This document shows, one piece after another, positions 1-7,795 of a stretch of 64,000 bases of DNA (position 1 is its first letter; each line of letters begins with the position of its first letter). A program made the position numbers and the translations under genes. The notes beneath the pieces were generated by a model, which was given only the letters and a program-made list of their open reading frames with translations, had not been told where the DNA came from and made no database searches. Source of the stretch: Bacteroidales bacterium UBA4070 (GTDB taxonomy: Bacteria > Bacteroidota > Bacteroidia > Bacteroidales > VadinHA17); contig DFYY01000025.1 of NCBI GenBank assembly GCA_002383485.1, positions 1 through 64,000 on the forward strand, read 5' to 3'.

Positions 1-115
1 TGAAGATTTTCATGGGTTCATTATCCTTGATTCCAAGATACCCGGAACTTTTTTGATGAATGCTTGCAACCTCCTGTATTTATTAACATTTTGAGTTTAA
101 AGACAAACACTAATT

Positions 116-580
116 ATGAATAAACAGGAAACAGAGTTGCAGGCATCGGAGATTGAGATTATCTACAAATCAAAGATCCCGGTATCAGAACGAGTACAGG
201 TCAGGCATTCAGCAGATGCGTTCAAAGTGTTCTGGGAACACTGGGACAAGGATAAAATAGAATATTGCGAACAGTTCAAGATTTTACTTCTCAATCAGAA
301 GAACGCTGTGTTGGGGATTGCGGAGATTTCAACCGGAGGTATGACTTCAACCATAATTGACCCAAGGATAGTCCTTCAGCATGCCCTTAAATGTCATGCT
401 GTCGGTCTCATATTGGGGCACAATCACCCAAGTTGTAATCCAACCCCGTCAGAGGCTGACGTTAATATAACAAAGAAGTTAGCTGAGGCTGGTAAGGTGA
501 TGGATATACAAGTACTGGATCATATTATCCTGTGCGGAGATGGAACTTATTACAGCTTGATGGATGAGTGCAGGATGTGA
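116..580 (+). CDS. short RadC-like JAB domain protein
   Basis: A 154-residue protein that is almost entirely a RadC-type JAB/MPN domain. The metal-binding signature is visible as HNHPS followed by PTPSEAD, preceded by a glutamate in the AEISTGG strand. Full-length RadC (about 220 residues) has an N-terminal helix-hairpin-helix region that is missing here. Short RadC-like proteins of this kind are common on conjugative and integrative elements of Bacteroidota, often near anti-restriction genes; their biochemical role is not settled. The gene is followed by a terminator and lies on the 3' side of tRNA-Gln, so it may be the edge of an integrated element (inference). The family call is firm; the function is not. 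Confidence 0.88.
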   Translation: MNKQETELQASEIEIIYKSKIPVSERVQVRHSADAFKVFWEHWDKDKIEYCEQFKILLLNQKNAVLGIAEISTGGMTSTIIDPRIVLQHALKCHAVGLILGHNHPSCNPTPSEADVNITKKLAEAGKVMDIQVLDHIILCGDGTYYSLMDECRM

Positions 581-671
581 TTCCTGAACCGACACCGGCA
601 GGGACTATATAGATTTCTGATATGGATACCTGTCTGAAGTATATGGGATAATTATATGGCGTTGCAAAAAG

Positions 672-704
672 AAAAAGACTACCTCTGATTTGGTAGTCTT
701 TTTT
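672..704 (+). terminator. Rho-independent terminator after the RadC-like gene
   Basis: A 10-bp stem (aaagactacc pairing with ggtagtcttt) closes an 8-base loop and runs into a T tract, about 95 bp after the RadC-like stop. A-rich sequence on the 5' side lengthens the stem and would also give a U tract on the opposite strand, so it may work in both directions. Confidence 0.85.
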
Positions 705-825
705 CCATTAAATTTGTTTACCCGGAGACATGATACTATATCATAGCATCCGTACTTCATCCGTACCCGGGTCGTTCTTCAAAAGTGCAAGGTGTTGAAT
801 ATTACACTTTTAATAAACAGGTATG

Positions 826-898
826 TTGACCCACAGGGGCTCGAACCCCGACTCTTCTGAACCAAAATCAGACGTGTTGCCAATTACACCATGGGTCA
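826..898 (-). tRNA. tRNA-Gln (anticodon TTG)
   Basis: The reverse strand folds into a complete cloverleaf. The 7-bp acceptor pairs TGACCCA with TGGGTCA, the anticodon stem TCTGA/TCAGA closes the loop TTTTGGT with TTG at positions 34-36, and the T arm is CGGGG TTCGAGC CCCTG. CCA is not encoded. TATTTTTG on the minus strand at 921-928 is a good -7 box about 22 bp upstream of the mature 5' end. The 3' end faces the RadC-like gene, the usual side for integrase attachment. Confidence 0.95.
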
Positions 899-920
899 AT
901 CGGCGCCTGATAAGGCGGTG

Positions 921-928
921 CAAAAATA
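921..928 (-). promoter_or_regulatory. -7 box for tRNA-Gln
   Basis: TATTTTTG on the minus strand matches the Bacteroidota -7 consensus TAnnTTTG. A clear -33 TTTG is not seen at the usual distance. Confidence 0.55.
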
Positions 929-946
929 AGATAATTTTTAAGATTT

Positions 947-1330
947 TCAGGTCTGCTCAGTCTCGTAAAAGATGAACGGACAATCAATAAAGGAATGAAT
1001 TATCTGCCCCAGCTCATACTGATCCTCATCACCCTTCTCATAATACCACTCGATGGACACCATCTCATGAACATTACGGTACTGCGCCAGTCTCTTCACA
1101 ATTGCATAAACCCACTTCGTCGATGCCGTATTTATGAAATCAAATGCAAGTACAACCCTTGTCCGGACCTCCGTCTGCTCAACATAGGCAGCAACCCAAT
1201 CCTCCAAAGGCCTGAAAAAATCTGTCGAGTTCTCAGAAATCGATCTGCCCCTTATCTCCAGGTGACCCTCCAGGAACAATACCTGCGGAGTCACCCTGGT
1301 AGGCTCTATTTTAATGATATCCAATCCCAT
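947..1330 (-). CDS. SiaC-like regulatory phosphoprotein (DUF1987)
   Basis: From the ATG at 1330 the product is 127 residues, close to the 126 of Pseudomonas SiaC; a longer reading adds 11 unconserved residues and was not used. The DUF1987 pattern is clear: an N-terminal strand with TRVTPQVLF, then IRGRSISENSTDFF, then a WVAAY helix. In the Pseudomonas system the kinase SiaB phosphorylates SiaC at Thr68, the PP2C-type phosphatase SiaA removes the phosphate, and free SiaC activates a diguanylate cyclase. Thr68 here sits in an FINTAST segment and falls at the same residue number. No SiaB-like gene is adjacent; a SpoIIE/PP2C-type phosphatase lies about 6.5 kb away. The partner and output in this organism are unknown. 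Confidence 0.85.
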   Translation of the reverse strand: MGLDIIKIEPTRVTPQVLFLEGHLEIRGRSISENSTDFFRPLEDWVAAYVEQTEVRTRVVLAFDFINTASTKWVYAIVKRLAQYRNVHEMVSIEWYYEKGDEDQYELGQIIHSFIDCPFIFYETEQT

Positions 1331-1408
1331 TGTTTTTCCGACGGTGCCATTCCATCCCCCCATCGTGCATTACAAAAGTAGTAAAATTCGATTCCCCTCT
1401 GCCCCTTT

Positions 1409-1696
1409 TCAGTTATTTTTCGGCTCCTGTGAAAAAAGCGTAAGCTCCCCCTGTTCCCATAATGAAGGATGTTCAGCCTCAAACCGTCCAATGATGGCCT
1501 GCATGATTGTCCGACGCATGAAGTCCGACTTGCTTCGCACCCTGAACCGCTTGCAGTAGACAGTGAGTGCCTTCGCCTCCCTCTCATTCAACCTGAGAGT
1601 CAGAGTTGTAGTCCTCTTAATCCTGTCCTCACTAACCGGTCCGCGTCTCAATGCCGCCGTGAATTTTATGCTAAAGTATACGGTAAGGCCATCCAA
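1409..1696 (-). CDS. ribbon-helix-helix-like small protein
   Basis: A 95-residue protein with a stretch, RTTTLTLRLNEREAKAL, that reads like the beta strand and first helix of a MetJ/Arc/MobC-type ribbon-helix-helix domain, followed by a basic second helix (SKSDFMRRTIMQAI) and a short acidic tail. This suggests a DNA-binding role similar to MobC or an antitoxin. No in-frame ATG is present near the 5' end and an in-frame stop lies just upstream; the assigned start is TTG, so the true N terminus is uncertain. No toxin or relaxase gene is adjacent. It lies 78 bp upstream of the SiaC-like gene on the same strand. Confidence 0.5.
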   Translation of the reverse strand: MDGLTVYFSIKFTAALRRGPVSEDRIKRTTTLTLRLNEREAKALTVYCKRFRVRSKSDFMRRTIMQAIIGRFEAEHPSLWEQGELTLFSQEPKNN

Positions 1697-1726
1697 TGGG
1701 CCTGAGAAAACTGTGACTTATTAACA

Positions 1727-1763
1727 ACAAAAAAACAGGCCGGCATCAAGACGCTGGCCTGCT
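1727..1763 (-). terminator. terminator of the aldolase gene
   Basis: On the minus strand GCAGGCCAGCG and CCGGCCTGT form a GC-rich hairpin that runs into a run of seven T residues about 24 bp after the aldolase stop codon. Confidence 0.8.
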
Positions 1764-1786
1764 GTATCTTAGCTTATTAATAAGTC

Positions 1787-2863
1787 TTACATCCTGTTCA
1801 CCGCGTTAAGATCGGCAAACGCTTCCTTAAGCCTTGCAATGAAGGTCTCCTGACCCTTGCGTAGCCATACCCTGGGATCATAGTACTTCTTGTTGGGCTT
1901 GTCTTCGCCTTCGGGATTGCCTATCTGACCCTGCAGGTAGCCTTTCTTAGCCTCGTAGTAATCCTTTACGCCAACCCAGAACGCCCACTGCATGTCGGTG
2001 TCTATGTTCATCTTGATGGCGCCGTATTTTATCGCCTCGGTGATAAGGTGCTTCTCCGAGCCGGAGCCGCCGTGGAAGACAAAATTCACGGGGTTGGGAC
2101 CGGTCTTGTATTTCTTCTGAATGTAATCCTGGGAGTTCTTAAGTATCTCCGGCCGCAGTGTTACGTTTCCCGGTTTGTATACCCCGTGTACGTTACCGAA
2201 CGATGCCGCAATCGTGAAATTCGGAGAAATCTTCAGCAACTCCTCGTAGGCGTAGGCCACATCCTCGGGCTGGGTGTAAAGCCTCGAGCTGTCCACGCCG
2301 GTGTTGTCCACGCCGTCTTCCTCTCCCCCGGTTACGCCAAGTTCAATCTCCAGCGTCATTTCCATCTTGTCCATGCGCTCAAGGTACTTTTTGCAGGTCT
2401 CGATGTTCTCCTTCAGCGGTTCCTCCGAGAGGTCAAGCATGTGAGAGCTGAAGAGAGGCTTGCCGTTGGTCTCATAGAACTCCTCACCTGCTTCGATCAG
2501 AGCGTCAATCCACGGCAGAAGTTTTCGTGCCGCATGATCAGTGTGCAGTATCACCGGCACACCGTAGTACTCGGCAACGTTATGCACGTGAAGTGCTCCG
2601 GAGATGCCTCCGGCAATAGCGCCGGTATGGTTTTCCTTCGTCAGCCCCTGGCCGGCAAAGAAATGGGCCCCGCCGTTTGAAAACTGGATAATCACAGGCG
2701 ATTTCACCTCACGGGCAGTCTCAAGCACTGCGTTCACCGAGTCGGTCCCCACCACGTTTACTGCCGGTATCGCAAAGTCGTTCCTGTTGGCATAGTCAAA
2801 CAGCCTTTTCACATCTTCGCCGCTGATTACGCCGGGCTCCAGATTTAATCCCTTGTTGCTCAT
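1787..2863 (-). CDS. fbaA: class II fructose-bisphosphate aldolase
   Basis: A cytosolic zinc enzyme of glycolysis and gluconeogenesis that interconverts fructose 1,6-bisphosphate with dihydroxyacetone phosphate and glyceraldehyde 3-phosphate. The 358-residue length equals that of E. coli FbaA (class IIA). Visible signatures are FAIPAVNVVGTDS near the N terminus, the zinc-site region VILHTDHAARKLLPW, the glutamate-rich MTLEIELGVTGGEEDGVDN segment, and FVFHGGSGS plus MNIDTDMQWA for phosphate and substrate binding. It is a single-gene unit with its own terminator and a -7 box (TATCTTTG on the minus strand at 2904-2911). The assignment is firm. Confidence 0.97.
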   Translation of the reverse strand: MSNKGLNLEPGVISGEDVKRLFDYANRNDFAIPAVNVVGTDSVNAVLETAREVKSPVIIQFSNGGAHFFAGQGLTKENHTGAIAGGISGALHVHNVAEYYGVPVILHTDHAARKLLPWIDALIEAGEEFYETNGKPLFSSHMLDLSEEPLKENIETCKKYLERMDKMEMTLEIELGVTGGEEDGVDNTGVDSSRLYTQPEDVAYAYEELLKISPNFTIAASFGNVHGVYKPGNVTLRPEILKNSQDYIQKKYKTGPNPVNFVFHGGSGSEKHLITEAIKYGAIKMNIDTDMQWAFWVGVKDYYEAKKGYLQGQIGNPEGEDKPNKKYYDPRVWLRKGQETFIARLKEAFADLNAVNRM

Positions 2864-2903
2864 TATTTTATGTGTTTGATTAATACTTTATTGTCAAGCA
2901 GCG

Positions 2904-2911
2904 CAAAGATA
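2904..2911 (-). promoter_or_regulatory. -7 box for fbaA
   Basis: TATCTTTG on the minus strand, 41 bp upstream of the ATG, matches TAnnTTTG. No convincing -33 box is visible. Confidence 0.5.
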
Positions 2912-3028
2912 TACAAAAAATGAGGGACGCTGTAATCACCCGATGCAACATCATAATAACTTTGCTGTCTTTAAAATACTGATCAATTTCCTATCTTCGC
3001 ACACTCAATCAATGCTGTCAGTAATATC

Positions 3029-4396
3029 ATGAAAAGAAAGATTCTTTCTCTGGGTTTTTTCCTTATGCTGAGTCCGCTTGCACTTTTCTCTCAGCAAAAG
3101 GTCTGGACGCTGGAGGAGTGCATCGCGCATGCCCTTCAGAACAACATCCAGATAAAACAGCAGGAGATTATGACTGAGTACCAGGTCACTGCCCTGGAGC
3201 AGTCAAAGCTGAAACTGCTTCCCACTCTTAACGGCAGTGCATCGCACAACTATGCCTTCGGGCGTGCTCTTGACGAGACCACTTATGAGTTCACCGAGAA
3301 CGAGACCGTTCAGTCAAACAACTTCTACGCAGGGAGTAATGTGACACTCTTCAGCGGGCTGGTGAACTACAACACAATTCAGAAGAACAAATACCAGGTT
3401 TTGGCCAGTGAGCAGGAGCTTGCAAAGTTCCGTGATGACATCTCACTCAATATAGCGCTTGCCTATCTCCAGATACTGCTGAACCGTGAGCTTGTCACCG
3501 CCACCGAGGCCCAGGTTGAGATGACCAGACAGCAGATTGACCGGACTCAGAAGATGGTTGAAGCCGGCAGTCTTGCCCGGGGAAATCTTCTTGACATTGA
3601 AGCCCAGGCAGCCCGTGAGGAGCTTCAGCTCGTGAACCTTCAGAACCAGCTGACCCTCTCGCTGCTGAACCTGGCACAGATGCTCGAGCAGCAGAGTACT
3701 GAAGGGTTCAGCATTGCCATTCCTGACATCGCTGTCAGGGATGAGGCCGTTGACGGCAATCCTGTTGCCATCTTTTCAATAGCCGAGAAGACCCGCCCGG
3801 AGATACTGAGCGCCGAGTACCAGCTGAAGAGCGCAGAGTATGACCTTGCCATAGCCCGCGGCAACAGGAGCCCCCGGCTCAGCCTTGGCGCCTCAATGTC
3901 GACAGGCTATTCAGACAAGAGACTCAAGCTGGGGACCAACGAACAATACCCATTTGGTGAACAGCTGAATGACAACCTCAACTACGGTCTGGGATTCTCA
4001 TTGAATGTTCCGATTTTTAATGGTTGGCAGGTCAATACAGGCATTAAAAACTCAAAACTGAACATTGAGAACTATCAGTACACCCTTGAAAACACCAAAA
4101 AACAGCTTTACAAGAACATTCAGCAGGCCGCCACTGATGCCGGCGGAGCCCTCAAGAAATATCATGCCAGCCAGAAGGCGGTGACCTCTATGGAGGAGGC
4201 CTTTCGCTATGCGGAACAGAAACTGGGTGTAGGCATGGTTACCGCCGTTGAATACAACCAGTCAAAGACACAGCTGCTCAATGCGCAGAGCGAAATGGCC
4301 CAGGCCAAATATGAATACGTATTCAAGACAAAAGTCCTGGATTTTTACAAGGGGATTCCCCTTACACTCGAACATATCACCATCCTTGCCAGATAA
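3029..4396 (+). CDS. TolC-family outer membrane efflux protein
   Basis: A 455-residue outer-membrane channel component for tripartite efflux or type I secretion. The first 21 residues form a signal peptide (MKRKILSLGFF...LFSQ) with cleavage likely after SQ. The mature protein begins with VWTLEECIAHALQNN, the usual first OEP motif, and carries two long alpha-helical repeats, with a second AEYQLKSAEYDL-type repeat around residue 270. It is followed 21 bp later by a membrane-fusion protein, so the two form an exporter pair. No inner-membrane pump gene (RND, or ABC permease such as MacB) is adjacent; the next gene is tsaB. The substrate cannot be inferred. Confidence 0.93.
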   Translation: MKRKILSLGFFLMLSPLALFSQQKVWTLEECIAHALQNNIQIKQQEIMTEYQVTALEQSKLKLLPTLNGSASHNYAFGRALDETTYEFTENETVQSNNFYAGSNVTLFSGLVNYNTIQKNKYQVLASEQELAKFRDDISLNIALAYLQILLNRELVTATEAQVEMTRQQIDRTQKMVEAGSLARGNLLDIEAQAAREELQLVNLQNQLTLSLLNLAQMLEQQSTEGFSIAIPDIAVRDEAVDGNPVAIFSIAEKTRPEILSAEYQLKSAEYDLAIARGNRSPRLSLGASMSTGYSDKRLKLGTNEQYPFGEQLNDNLNYGLGFSLNVPIFNGWQVNTGIKNSKLNIENYQYTLENTKKQLYKNIQQAATDAGGALKKYHASQKAVTSMEEAFRYAEQKLGVGMVTAVEYNQSKTQLLNAQSEMAQAKYEYVFKTKVLDFYKGIPLTLEHITILAR

Positions 4397-4417
4397 TACC
4401 TGAAAAACACTAATCCA

Positions 4418-5686
4418 ATGAAAGACAATAAGATTCTCAGGATCCTCATTCCCATAGTAATACTTCTTATCATCGTTGCCGTTATCGGCAAGAAGGCCGG
4501 CTGGTTCGGCAAAGAGCTCACCGTCAAGGTTGCCACCGAAAAAGTGGCTGTCAACCCGATAATCGAGGCCGTTACCGCCAACGGTAAAATACAGCCTGAG
4601 ACCGAGGTAAAGATCAGTCCGGATGTCTCCGGAGAGATCGTACAGCTTAATGTAAAAGAGGGTGATTTTGTCCAGAAAGGCACACTGCTCTTCAAGATCA
4701 AGCCTGAGATCTATGTCTCGGCGCGGGAGCGTGCAGCAGCTACACTGAACTCCACAAAGGCCCGCCTGGCACAGGTGGAGGCTCAGCTTATACAGGCTGA
4801 ACTGGCCTACAACAGGAGCAAGAAGCTCTATGATGAGAACACAATCTCTCAGGCCGATTTCGAGCAGGCCGAGTCGCAGTACAAGATAGCCAAAGCCGAA
4901 AAGCAGAGTGCGGAATACTCAGTGAAGAGCTCCGAGGCATCACTCAATGAGGCAAACGAGAACCTGGTGAAGACCACCGTCTATTCGCCCATGACCGGAA
5001 CCATCTCAAGCCTCCTGGTTGAGCTCGGTGAAAGAGTCGTGGGAGCTAACATGATGACCGGTACCGAGGTGCTCCGGGTGGCCGATCTGAACCGTATGGA
5101 GGTAATGGTTGAAGTCAATGAAAATGACATTATCAGGGTAAAACTCGGCGATACAGCAATTGTTGAGGTGGATGCCTACCTGGACCGCGACTTCAAGGGG
5201 ATAGTGACCGAGATTGCCAACTCAGCCAACACACTGGGAAGCACCTCTGACCAGGTGACCAACTTCAAGGTAAGGATCCTCATCCTTAAGGAGTCATATG
5301 AAGACCTTATAAGCGAAAGAAATCCCAGTCCGTTCCGTCCGGGGATGTCTGCCTCGGTTGATATCTACACCAGCAGCAAGAGCAGTGCTCTTACCGTTCC
5401 CATCCAGGCCGTCACCACCCGTACTGACACACTGAGTACTGATCCGGCTGCCAAGGACAAGATCCGTACCCTGGTGTTCCTCTCGGACGGCACCCATGCC
5501 CTTGCGCGTGACGTTAAGACCGGGATACAGGACAATGTGAACATCGAGATCCTGGAAGGGCTCAAGGAGGGTGACGAGGTGATTGTGCAGCCGTTCAGTG
5601 CCATCTCCAAGAAACTTTCCGACTCCACGCTTATTGAGGTTGTGGCAAAAGAGGCTCTGTTCAGCACTGACAAGAAGAAGAAATAA
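4418..5686 (+). CDS. membrane-fusion protein of a tripartite exporter (HlyD/MacA type)
   Basis: A 422-residue periplasmic adaptor that links an inner-membrane pump to the upstream TolC-like channel. One N-terminal membrane segment (about residues 8-24) anchors it. The biotinyl-lipoyl halves are visible at about 60-90 (VSGEIVQLNVKEGDFVQKG) and at about 185-205 (SPMTGTISSLLVELGERV), with a long coiled-coil hairpin of ARL/AQLIQAEL heptads between them and beta-barrel and membrane-proximal domains after. It ends in a lysine-rich tail. Domain order resembles MacA more than AcrA, but no MacB-type ABC permease follows; the pump must be encoded elsewhere. Confidence 0.9.
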   Translation: MKDNKILRILIPIVILLIIVAVIGKKAGWFGKELTVKVATEKVAVNPIIEAVTANGKIQPETEVKISPDVSGEIVQLNVKEGDFVQKGTLLFKIKPEIYVSARERAAATLNSTKARLAQVEAQLIQAELAYNRSKKLYDENTISQADFEQAESQYKIAKAEKQSAEYSVKSSEASLNEANENLVKTTVYSPMTGTISSLLVELGERVVGANMMTGTEVLRVADLNRMEVMVEVNENDIIRVKLGDTAIVEVDAYLDRDFKGIVTEIANSANTLGSTSDQVTNFKVRILILKESYEDLISERNPSPFRPGMSASVDIYTSSKSSALTVPIQAVTTRTDTLSTDPAAKDKIRTLVFLSDGTHALARDVKTGIQDNVNIEILEGLKEGDEVIVQPFSAISKKLSDSTLIEVVAKEALFSTDKKKK

Positions 5687-5708
5687 AGAATGATATCCAA
5701 CCGTCCGG

Positions 5709-6401
5709 ATGATCCTCTGTATTGAGACAGCAACTGACATCTGCTCTGCGGCACTCTGCGATGCCAACAAGGTACTCACGGTGGCCGATGCACCACCGGG
5801 GAGGTCTCATGCTTCATCACTTACCGTCCTCGCCGGACAGCTCCTTGAGAAAAACGGCCTCAGGGTCGCAGATCTTGATGCCGTAGCGGTGAGCAAGGGC
5901 CCGGGGTCATACACCGGGCTGAGAATAGGTGTCTCGGCAGCCAAGGGTCTTGCCTACGCTGCCGCCATACCGCTCATCGGCATCAACACCCTGGCGGCGA
6001 TGTGCAGCGGATTCATAAGCTCACACAGCGGAGAACTAACCCCCGGAACGCTCCTCTGTCCGATGATAGACGCCCGCCGGATGGAGGTCTACAATGCCCT
6101 CTTCCTGCATGACGGAAGCATGTTCAGGGAAACTGCGGCTGACATAATAGATGAAAATTCATTCCGTGACCTCCTCAATGATTACCGTATTATATTCTTC
6201 GGCAACGGCTCGGAAAAGTGCAGCCGGACAATACGGCATCCCAATGCCGTGTTTGAGGAAGGATTCCGGCTCTCGGCATCATATTTGCATATCCCCGCAG
6301 TAAATGCATTGAGGAATAAGCATTTTGAGGATGTGGCATATTTTGAGCCTTACTATCTCAAGGAATTCATCGCCACAATCCCCGGAAAGCTTCTACCCTG
6401 A
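5709..6401 (+). CDS. tsaB: TsaB, tRNA threonylcarbamoyladenosine synthesis subunit
   Basis: A 230-residue ASKHA-fold protein that dimerises with TsaD and is needed, with TsaC and TsaE, for N6-threonylcarbamoyladenosine at A37 of ANN-decoding tRNAs. It begins with MILCIETATDICSAAL, has GRSHASSLTVL, and the family hallmark SKGPGSYTGLRIGVSAAKGLAYA near residues 62-86. It lies 22 bp after the membrane-fusion gene and 16 bp before the DUF3108 gene, so it is probably cotranscribed with both. It lacks the TsaD metal-binding histidines, as expected for TsaB. The assignment is firm. Confidence 0.95.
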   Translation: MILCIETATDICSAALCDANKVLTVADAPPGRSHASSLTVLAGQLLEKNGLRVADLDAVAVSKGPGSYTGLRIGVSAAKGLAYAAAIPLIGINTLAAMCSGFISSHSGELTPGTLLCPMIDARRMEVYNALFLHDGSMFRETAADIIDENSFRDLLNDYRIIFFGNGSEKCSRTIRHPNAVFEEGFRLSASYLHIPAVNALRNKHFEDVAYFEPYYLKEFIATIPGKLLP

Positions 6402-6417
6402 CACCGATGAATGAGTC

Positions 6418-7200
6418 ATGAAAAAAACTTTTATAACGGTTCTGGTAATCATAACTGCAGGTCTTCAGTGGCTGGCAGCACAGAAGCAGCCTTACCTCCC
6501 CGGTGAGAAGATCACCTATCAGATAAGATACGGCATTGTCGGCAGCGGCGTGGTCACCCTGAGCATCCATGACGGGATGTACAAGGGTGAAAAGATCTGG
6601 CATGCCGTGGTATCAGGTCAGACTACCGGCATAGCCGATGCCATCTATAAGGTAAGGGATACCTATGAGAGTTACATTGACCCGGCCAATGATCTGCCTC
6701 TCTTTTCAATCAGGAATATACAGGAGGGGCGGTACCGGAAATACAACGAAGTGGGTTTTGATCAGCGTTCAAGACCCGATTCCACCCTTGTCTTCAGTGA
6801 CCTGACCGGTAATCATACCGGCCCGAAAGGACTTCTTGACATTGTCTCCTGCTTCTACTGGTTCAGAAAATATTACCTCGCCTCCGGCAAGGAGTTCGTG
6901 CCGGGTGAAACTTATAAAATGATGACCTGGTTTGCTGACGAACTCTACCCTATAATATTGAAATACAAGGGAAAAGAGACCATTAAAATCAAAGGCAGCA
7001 AGATCGAGTGCTACCGGTTTCACCCGGTCACGGAGGTTGGCAGGGTCTTCAAGACCGAGGAGGATATGGCCATGTGGTTCACCGCAGATGAAAATTTTTT
7101 ACCGGTTAAAGTCCGATTTGATATCTTTGTGGGGTCATTTTATGTGGATATGACAAATTATGAAGGGCTTAGAATGCCCATTAAATATCTGGAACAATAA
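6418..7200 (+). CDS. DUF3108 exported protein
   Basis: A 260-residue exported protein. Residues 1-21 are a signal peptide ending in LAAQ, and the mature protein starts with YLPGEKITYQIRYGIVGSG, the usual opening of the DUF3108 family. The rest is predicted beta-rich with repeated aromatic residues and a late FDIFVGSFYVDMTNY segment. No catalytic motif is visible. DUF3108 proteins are thought to be periplasmic or outer-membrane associated, but their role is not established. It sits between tsaB and efp with short gaps (16 and 21 bp), which suggests cotranscription rather than shared function. Confidence 0.82.
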   Translation: MKKTFITVLVIITAGLQWLAAQKQPYLPGEKITYQIRYGIVGSGVVTLSIHDGMYKGEKIWHAVVSGQTTGIADAIYKVRDTYESYIDPANDLPLFSIRNIQEGRYRKYNEVGFDQRSRPDSTLVFSDLTGNHTGPKGLLDIVSCFYWFRKYYLASGKEFVPGETYKMMTWFADELYPIILKYKGKETIKIKGSKIECYRFHPVTEVGRVFKTEEDMAMWFTADENFLPVKVRFDIFVGSFYVDMTNYEGLRMPIKYLEQ

Positions 7201-7221
7201 ACAGGAAGAGAAGATTTTTTT

Positions 7222-7788
7222 ATGGCTACAACTGCAGATTTCAGGAACGGGATGGTAATAGAATACAACAATGACCTTTATACCATCGTACAGTTTCAGC
7301 ATGTAAAACCTGGCAAGGGACCGGCCTTCGTGCGTACCAGGCTCAAGAATGTGACAACCGGCAAGGTCCTCGAAAATACTTTCAACTCAGGGGTGAAGGT
7401 CAATGTGGCACGCGTAGAACGAAGGCCTCATCAGTACCTTTACAACGATGACATGGGTTATCACCTGATGCATGTCGAGACATTCGAACAGATCACTGTT
7501 CCCGAGTCAATGCTGGAGAACAGTGACCTCCTCAAGGAGGGCGATGTTGTGGAAGTCGTCGTGCACGCAGACACTGAAAACGTGCTTCTGGTTGATCTTC
7601 CGGTCAACGTAGTAATGGAGGTTACCTATTCAGAGCCCGGGCTTAGGGGTGACACAGCAACCAACACTCTCAAGCCGGCGACCATTGAGACCGGTTCGAC
7701 AATCATGGTTCCGCTCTTCGTGAACGTGGGTGACAAGATACGCATCGACACGCGTGACCGGTCATATATAGAAAGAGTAAAGGGATGA
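7222..7788 (+). CDS. efp: elongation factor P
   Basis: A 188-residue translation factor that binds between the P and E sites and relieves stalling at polyproline stretches. The three beta-barrel domains are recognisable: ADFRNGMVIEYNNDLYTIV, then the loop PGKGPAF, and the C-terminal VNVGDKIRIDTRDRSYIERVKG signature. The residue normally modified by EpmA/EpmB in enterobacteria is a lysine here (Lys32), but whether this organism modifies it cannot be read from the window. The next gene starts within 8 bp of its stop. Confidence 0.97.
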   Translation: MATTADFRNGMVIEYNNDLYTIVQFQHVKPGKGPAFVRTRLKNVTTGKVLENTFNSGVKVNVARVERRPHQYLYNDDMGYHLMHVETFEQITVPESMLENSDLLKEGDVVEVVVHADTENVLLVDLPVNVVMEVTYSEPGLRGDTATNTLKPATIETGSTIMVPLFVNVGDKIRIDTRDRSYIERVKG

Positions 7789-7795
7789 CGTGGCA

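Noticed and set aside
2048..2680. 210-residue open frame opposite the aldolase gene
   Set aside because: It is a shadow of fbaA on the other strand without a recognisable domain or upstream signals.
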